Assembly: GCA_046297835.1 (NCBI GenBank)
Contig: JBKBHI010000012.1
Span: 1-64,000 of the forward strand
Origin: CAMAVH01 sp046297835
GTDB lineage: Bacteria > Pseudomonadota > Alphaproteobacteria > SMXQ01
Length of the DNA stretch: 64,000 nucleotides
Reading direction: 5' to 3'
Shown here: positions 60,629 to 64,000 of the stretch, in pieces
How positions within the stretch are numbered: the first letter of the stretch is position 1
Layout of the letters: the number at the start of each line of letters is the position of its first letter
Program-made: the position numbers and the translations under genes
The notes under the pieces: generated by a model
What the model was told of the DNA's origin: nothing
The model's database searches: none
What the model saw: the letters and a program-made list of their open reading frames with translations, nothing else

Positions 60629-61504
60629 TTAGCGGCGGATTAGCGGCACGGCGGCGGCGCGCGGCAACACTTGGCCGACCGGCACTTTGGCCATCGCCGG
60701 CTGGGCGCCGGCTTGGGCCATCATCGGGGGCGTATTGGCGCGGGGCGGCGCGCTGGTCGCGCCGGTCAGCACCGTTCCCGCGAGCGGCGGACGGGCGCTC
60801 ATGTCGAGCGGCGCGCGCGCCGCCCCGAGCGTGTTGTCCCGCGCCGCCGCGTAAGCCGCGCGGCGTTCCTGATAGGCGGTCTGCACTTCGAGGCGGCGTT
60901 CCTCGGCGCTCTGGCGGCGCGAGGCGTTCCACAGCGTGGTGATCTTGGCGCGATAGCGGAAATGATGCTCCGGCGTCGCCGAATGGTAATTGCCGGCGGC
61001 AGCGATCCACGACTTGGTCTCGTCGAACTGGCTGCGCAGGAATTTGGCGGCATAGGCGACATTGCTGTCGGGCTCGAACGCCGTCTCCAGATCGGGAAAG
61101 GCGTTCGGGTGATACATCAGGTTGATCTGCATGCAGCCGACGTCGATGTTGCGGATGCCGCGCGCTTTCAGCGCCTGGACCTGGGCGATGGCTTCGGCCT
61201 TGGAGGCGAAGAACTGCCCCTTGCCCTCGGCAGTAACTGTCCAGGGCCAGGCAAAACTTGCCGAGTTTTGCTTGTCCCAGCGGCCCGATTCGGCGAGCGA
61301 GACGGCCGCCAGCAGCTGGCTCGGAATGCCGTGCTGGCGCTCCTGGCGCGCGATCGGCGCGGCGCAGGATTTCTTATTGGCGTCAAAGATTTGCGACGTG
61401 ATCGGCGCGGCCGAAAGCGGCGCGCTCAGGCTCGCGCCGGCGAGCGCGGCGAGGCCGGTCAGGGCGGCGAGCAGGGCGATGCGGGGGCGAAGAATTTGGG
61501 TCAT
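60629..61504 (-). CDS. Lytic transglycosylase-like exported protein
   Basis: A 291-residue exported protein (signal core ALLAALTGLAALAGASLSA). The SLT-like fold begins at CAAPIARQERQHGIPSQLLAAVSLAESGRWD, with the catalytic Glu in AESG, followed by IDVGCMQINLMYHP and AGNYHSATPEHHFRY. It cleaves peptidoglycan glycan strands. The C-terminal 80 residues are Ala/Pro-rich and low in complexity, perhaps a wall-spanning linker. Monocistronic. Confidence 0.88.
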   Translation of the reverse strand: MTQILRPRIALLAALTGLAALAGASLSAPLSAAPITSQIFDANKKSCAAPIARQERQHGIPSQLLAAVSLAESGRWDKQNSASFAWPWTVTAEGKGQFFASKAEAIAQVQALKARGIRNIDVGCMQINLMYHPNAFPDLETAFEPDSNVAYAAKFLRSQFDETKSWIAAAGNYHSATPEHHFRYRAKITTLWNASRRQSAEERRLEVQTAYQERRAAYAAARDNTLGAARAPLDMSARPPLAGTVLTGATSAPPRANTPPMMAQAGAQPAMAKVPVGQVLPRAAAVPLIRR

Positions 61505-61657
61505 GGCCCGATAGACTTCGCAAGGCGCGTGCCATCTTCAAAGCGTACCGGCGGGGACCATTCTGGCGCGCTGTAACAAAACGGTATGCCTCCTAGCACG
61601 CTGTATTATCAACGAAAACGCTCAGGGGGCGTGCGCACGACTCTTATATAAAACATT

Positions 61658-61786
61658 TGATTTGGGTCAGGAGCGATGACATTCTTAGTTTGCGAACGAG
61701 GGATATGCGCCCTCGCTTCGTAAACACCCTTCTTGGGCGTTTCCTCCCTAGACTTCAGGGCCGCGCTTGCGCGGCCCTATTTTTTT
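61658..61786 (+). ncRNA. Candidate trans-acting small RNA with anti-Shine-Dalgarno motif
   Basis: A strong intrinsic terminator with no gene in front of it, preceded by stable structure. Hairpin 1 pairs 61688-61702 with 61710-61725 (one bulge, one G-U). Hairpin 2 pairs AAAC/CCC 61722-61729 with GGG/GTTT 61735-61742 and competes for AAAC 61722-61725. Then comes single-stranded TTTCCTCCC (61740-61748), complementary to a ribosome binding site, and the terminator stem. This is the layout of alphaproteobacterial sRNAs such as AbcR. A TATATA at 61645-61650 may be the -10 element. Exact 5' end is a guess. Confidence 0.6.
61757..61786 (+). terminator. Strong orphan terminator
   Basis: A stem AGGGCCGCG/CGCGGCCCT (61757-61765 with 61770-61778) with loop CTTG, followed by A and seven T. 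It works only for rightward transcription, while both flanking genes run leftward. Confidence 0.85.
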
Positions 61787-61827
61787 GGGTTTTCAGGGCG
61801 GGGTTTGCGCCGCCCGCTTGCTCGGAT

Positions 61828-62769
61828 TCAGGGCCGCGCGCGCCCGATCAGGTCCGGCAGCCTGGTCTTCAACAGGGCGATAACCTCGCCCATATGCGCC
61901 GTCAGCGACGCGAGCTTGGGCTTGGCGGCGTAGCGCAGCTCGTCCATGTAAAGTTCGCGGTTGATCTCGATCTGCAGCGCGTGCACGCGCGCCGCCGGCT
62001 GGCCGTAATGCAGCGTGGTGAAGCCGCCGGAATAGGGCATGTTGCGCGTCACGCGATAGCCGAGATCGGTCAGCGCGCCTTCCACCGTCTGCGTCACCTC
62101 CGGCGCGCAGGACGCGCCGAAACAATCGCCGAGCACCATGTCGACGCGCTTCAAGCCGGCGTCGCGGTCCATCGGGCCGCCGATCGACGGCATCGAATGG
62201 CAATCGACGAGCAGGCAATAGCCGAACTGCTCGCGCGTGCGCTCGATCAGGCCCTGCAGGGTGCGGTGATAGGGGCGATAGAGCGCGTTGATGCGCTCGG
62301 CCGCCTCGGCGAAGCGCAGCTTGCGCTTGTAGATCTCCTCGCCGTTGGCGACGACGCGGGCGATGGTGCCGAGCCCGCCGGCGACGCGCGGCGAGGCGGC
62401 GTTGACGTAGGACGGCAGCTCGTCCTCGAACATCTCGGGATCGAGCTCGAACGGCTCGCGGTTGGGGTCGATGTAGGCGCGCGGGAAGAAGGCGCGCAGC
62501 AGCGGCGCGCCCAGCTCCGGCGCCGCGCCGTAAATCCGGTCGACGAAACTGTCTTCCGAACGGCGCAGCATCTGCGGATCGAGCCGCGAGGCGGCGATGA
62601 ATTCGTCGGGATAGCGGTCGCCGCTGTGCGGCGAGGCGAAAACGGCGGGGATGGTCTGGCGCGCCGGCTCGAGCACCTCGCAGACGGGACTGTCGGCGCT
62701 GCCGACGGCGATCGCTTGGACCCCTAAGCTTGCGCTCGGCGCGGCCGGATTCTGCTCGTCGACGGACAT
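61828..62769 (-). CDS. N-formylglutamate amidohydrolase family protein
   Basis: A 313-residue zinc-dependent hydrolase. Family landmarks are VFASPHSGDRYPDEFI with a zinc-ligand His, RAYIDPNREPFELDPEMF, CLLVDCHSMPSIGG with a second ligand set, and VHALQIEINRELYMDE. The enzyme splits N-formyl-L-glutamate to glutamate and formate in one histidine degradation route; no hut genes are adjacent, so a related amide could be the substrate. ATG 62769 chosen; no clear ribosome binding site. Confidence 0.88.
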   Translation of the reverse strand: MSVDEQNPAAPSASLGVQAIAVGSADSPVCEVLEPARQTIPAVFASPHSGDRYPDEFIAASRLDPQMLRRSEDSFVDRIYGAAPELGAPLLRAFFPRAYIDPNREPFELDPEMFEDELPSYVNAASPRVAGGLGTIARVVANGEEIYKRKLRFAEAAERINALYRPYHRTLQGLIERTREQFGYCLLVDCHSMPSIGGPMDRDAGLKRVDMVLGDCFGASCAPEVTQTVEGALTDLGYRVTRNMPYSGGFTTLHYGQPAARVHALQIEINRELYMDELRYAAKPKLASLTAHMGEVIALLKTRLPDLIGRARP

Positions 62770-62945
62770 GACGACAGTGTAGCGCAATCCGCCGGCCTGT
62801 CACCCGATGCGGCGAATCCCGCCGTTCCGGCGCTTTCGCGGGCCCGCCGGCGCGGGCCGGAACGGCCTTGAATTGCCGGAACGATGGGGTATAACACGCC
62901 TCCCACGGCGGCCGGGCGGCTTCGCAGCCTCAGGCCCCGTCGTGC

Positions 62946-63020
62946 GGGCGCGTAGCTCAGCGGTAGAGCACTACCTTGACATGGTAGGGGTCACAGGTTC
63001 AATCCCTGTCGCGCCCACCA
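62946..63020 (+). tRNA. tRNA-Val (GAC)
   Basis: Full cloverleaf: acceptor GGGCGCG/CGCGCCC, D arm GCTC/GAGC, anticodon stem CTACC/GGTAG with loop TTGACAT (anticodon GAC), T arm with TTCAATC and encoded CCA. 75 bases. Confidence 0.95.
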
Positions 63021-63179
63021 CTTCCCCGTCTTCCGCATCACTCTTGGCCGCCGTTGCGCTGGATCAATGCGCGTGGTCCGCCGCGCAGCGAATCTGCTTT
63101 TCGTGCCGGATGTCGTCGGCGCGAAACCCTTTTCCAAACGCCGCTTGCGCGCCGATGCCGTAGAGCTAAAGTCCCGGCC

Positions 63180-63776
63180 ATGTTCCACTTTCCGATCCCG
63201 CCGCGCCCCCCCGTCCAGCCCCGACTGCCGAATTTCGTCTGGGGCGACGGGCTGTTCACCAACGACGAGATCGACAAGATCAACGCCTACGCGATGTTGC
63301 AGCCGGCCAGTCAGGTCAAGGTCGGGATGGATCTCGCTTATCGCCCCGAGCTGAACCGCTCGATCACCCGTTGGCTGCCGCCGAGCGCCGAATCGGCGTG
63401 GATCTATCAGAAAATCACCTCGACGGTGGCGCTGCTCAACTCGCGGCATTACCAGTTCGACATCAGCGGCATGGACGAGCCGCTCTATCACATCACCTAT
63501 CCGTCGAGCGATCTCGGCCATTACGATTGGCACACCGACGTCTCGGTCGACGACCAGCCCGCCCGCAAGCTCTCGATCACCTTCCAGATGAGCGATCCGG
63601 CGACCTATGACGGCGGCAGCCTGGAAATGAATGCCGCCGGCCATGTCGAAACCTGCCCGCGCGAGCGCGGCAAGCTCATCCTGTTCCCCTCGTTCCAGCT
63701 GCATCGGGTCACGCCGGTCACGCGCGGCGTGCGCCACGCGCTCGTCGCCTGGATCGTCGGCCCGCCGTTGCGCTGA
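63180..63776 (+). CDS. 2-oxoglutarate/Fe(II) oxygenase, PKHD/prolyl-4-hydroxylase type
   Basis: A 198-residue oxygenase. Iron ligands are H-x-D in GHYDWHTDVSVDD and a distal His in FQLHRVTPV; Arg in GVRHALVAWIVG should bind 2-oxoglutarate. The N-terminal part (FVWGDGLFTNDEIDKINAYA) is shared with the next gene. Such proteins hydroxylate proline or other side chains; the target is unknown. The ATG at 63180 begins the conserved segment; upstream sequence has no family match. Confidence 0.83.
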   Translation: MFHFPIPPRPPVQPRLPNFVWGDGLFTNDEIDKINAYAMLQPASQVKVGMDLAYRPELNRSITRWLPPSAESAWIYQKITSTVALLNSRHYQFDISGMDEPLYHITYPSSDLGHYDWHTDVSVDDQPARKLSITFQMSDPATYDGGSLEMNAAGHVETCPRERGKLILFPSFQLHRVTPVTRGVRHALVAWIVGPPLR

Positions 63777-63790
63777 TCGGGATTCAGGCC

Positions 63791-64000
63791 ATGTTCCATT
63801 ATCCGGTTCCGTCTCACCCCATCGTGCGCAAGCGCACGCCGCCCTATGTATGGGGCGAAGGCTTGTTCAACGTCGCCGAGTTGGACAAGATCAACGCTTA
63901 CGCCGCGAACCTGCCGGCCAAGCAGGTGCGGGTGGGCGAGCAAGCCCTGACCTATAAGCCCGAGGTCAACCGCTCCATCGTGCGGCATTTGCCGCCCAGC
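63791..64000 (+). CDS. 2-oxoglutarate/Fe(II) oxygenase, tandem paralogue, 5' part only
   Basis: The first 70 codons are in the window. The start MFHYPVPSHPIV and the segment YVWGEGLFNVAELDKINAYAA match the previous oxygenase almost residue for residue, and YKPEVNRSIVRHLPPS matches its YRPELNRSITRWLPPS. It starts 14 bases after the stop of its paralogue. The catalytic region lies beyond the window end. Confidence 0.82.
   Translation, partial: MFHYPVPSHPIVRKRTPPYVWGEGLFNVAELDKINAYAANLPAKQVRVGEQALTYKPEVNRSIVRHLPPS

Larger units (their letters stand above)
61505..61827. other. Intergenic region containing a candidate small RNA
   Basis: 323 bases between the leftward transglycosylase and amidohydrolase genes. 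The first 130 bases should hold the transglycosylase promoter; the remainder carries the candidate small RNA gene and its terminator listed separately. Confidence 0.6.

Noticed and set aside
58689..61010. A 773-codon version of the GH15 protein
   Set aside because: The extension runs through the intergenic region and the transglycosylase gene and has no homology; GH15 proteins start at MSTLDLAVIGN.
61677..61724. A 15-codon frame (MTFLVCERG...) with a GGAG-like site, a possible leader peptide
   Set aside because: It overlaps hairpin 1 of the candidate small RNA and no gene follows for it to control; structure explains the conservation-like features better.

Overview
The window is a 64 kb chromosomal segment of a GC-rich alphaproteobacterium. 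The signs are high GC3 coding, EcfG-type (GGAAC-N16-CGTT) promoters before PRC-barrel genes, a FixK/FNR box, a TorF-type porin, Bug/TctC binding proteins and a PAS-domain family common in Rhodospirillales and Hyphomicrobiales. No phage, insertion sequence, CRISPR array or plasmid gene was found. Genus cannot be fixed from this stretch.

Left flank (1-17.2 kb) is mostly housekeeping and stress genes: the 3' end of rpoD, a CAT-anticodon tRNA, a 3-hydroxyisobutyrate dehydrogenase-like enzyme, a TfdA/TauD dioxygenase, a universal stress protein beside a perfect FNR/FixK box, a DUF305 protein, a phnDCEE uptake operon with a Pho-box-like element, two PRC-barrel genes each behind an EcfG-like promoter, a CHASE hybrid histidine kinase, a PAS protein, a Sel1 protein divergent from a dihaem cytochrome c, a cupin, a methyltransferase and a YihY membrane protein.

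Centre (17.2-48.2 kb) is a cell-surface polysaccharide island of about 28 genes. It holds five methyltransferases in addition to a TylF-type one, a Wzm/Wzt ABC exporter whose ATPase has a C-terminal glycan-binding-type extension, a Wzx-like flippase, several glycosyltransferases (one a large two-domain protein, two tandem paralogues of no family I recognise), an AsnB-type amidotransferase, and many nucleotide-sugar enzymes (4,6-dehydratase, 3,5-epimerase, reductase, two epimerases, a UDP-sugar dehydrogenase homologue lacking its catalytic cysteine, a Gfo/Idh oxidoreductase, a NUDIX hydrolase). Scattered through it are the parts of a heptose route: split transketolase and transaldolase (sedoheptulose-7-phosphate supply), a GmhA-like SIS isomerase, a GmhB-like phosphatase and a HldE-like kinase/nucleotidyltransferase with its two domains in reversed order. 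Together with the dehydratase, epimerase and reductase they suggest that the exported glycan contains a modified (perhaps 6-deoxy) heptose. The part from about 20.7 to 33.7 kb looks more A/T-rich than the flanks, which fits an exchanged locus.

Right flank (48.2-64 kb) returns to core functions: mntH with divergent mntR, an orphan Bug/TctC-type binding protein with an extra C-terminal domain, an IclR regulator, a TorF-type porin, a methyltransferase, an MFS transporter, a trehalose-related operon (GH15, otsA, glk, without otsB), a lytic transglycosylase, a probable small regulatory RNA with an anti-Shine-Dalgarno loop, an N-formylglutamate amidohydrolase, tRNA-Val(GAC) and two tandem PKHD-type 2OG oxygenases, the second cut by the window end.
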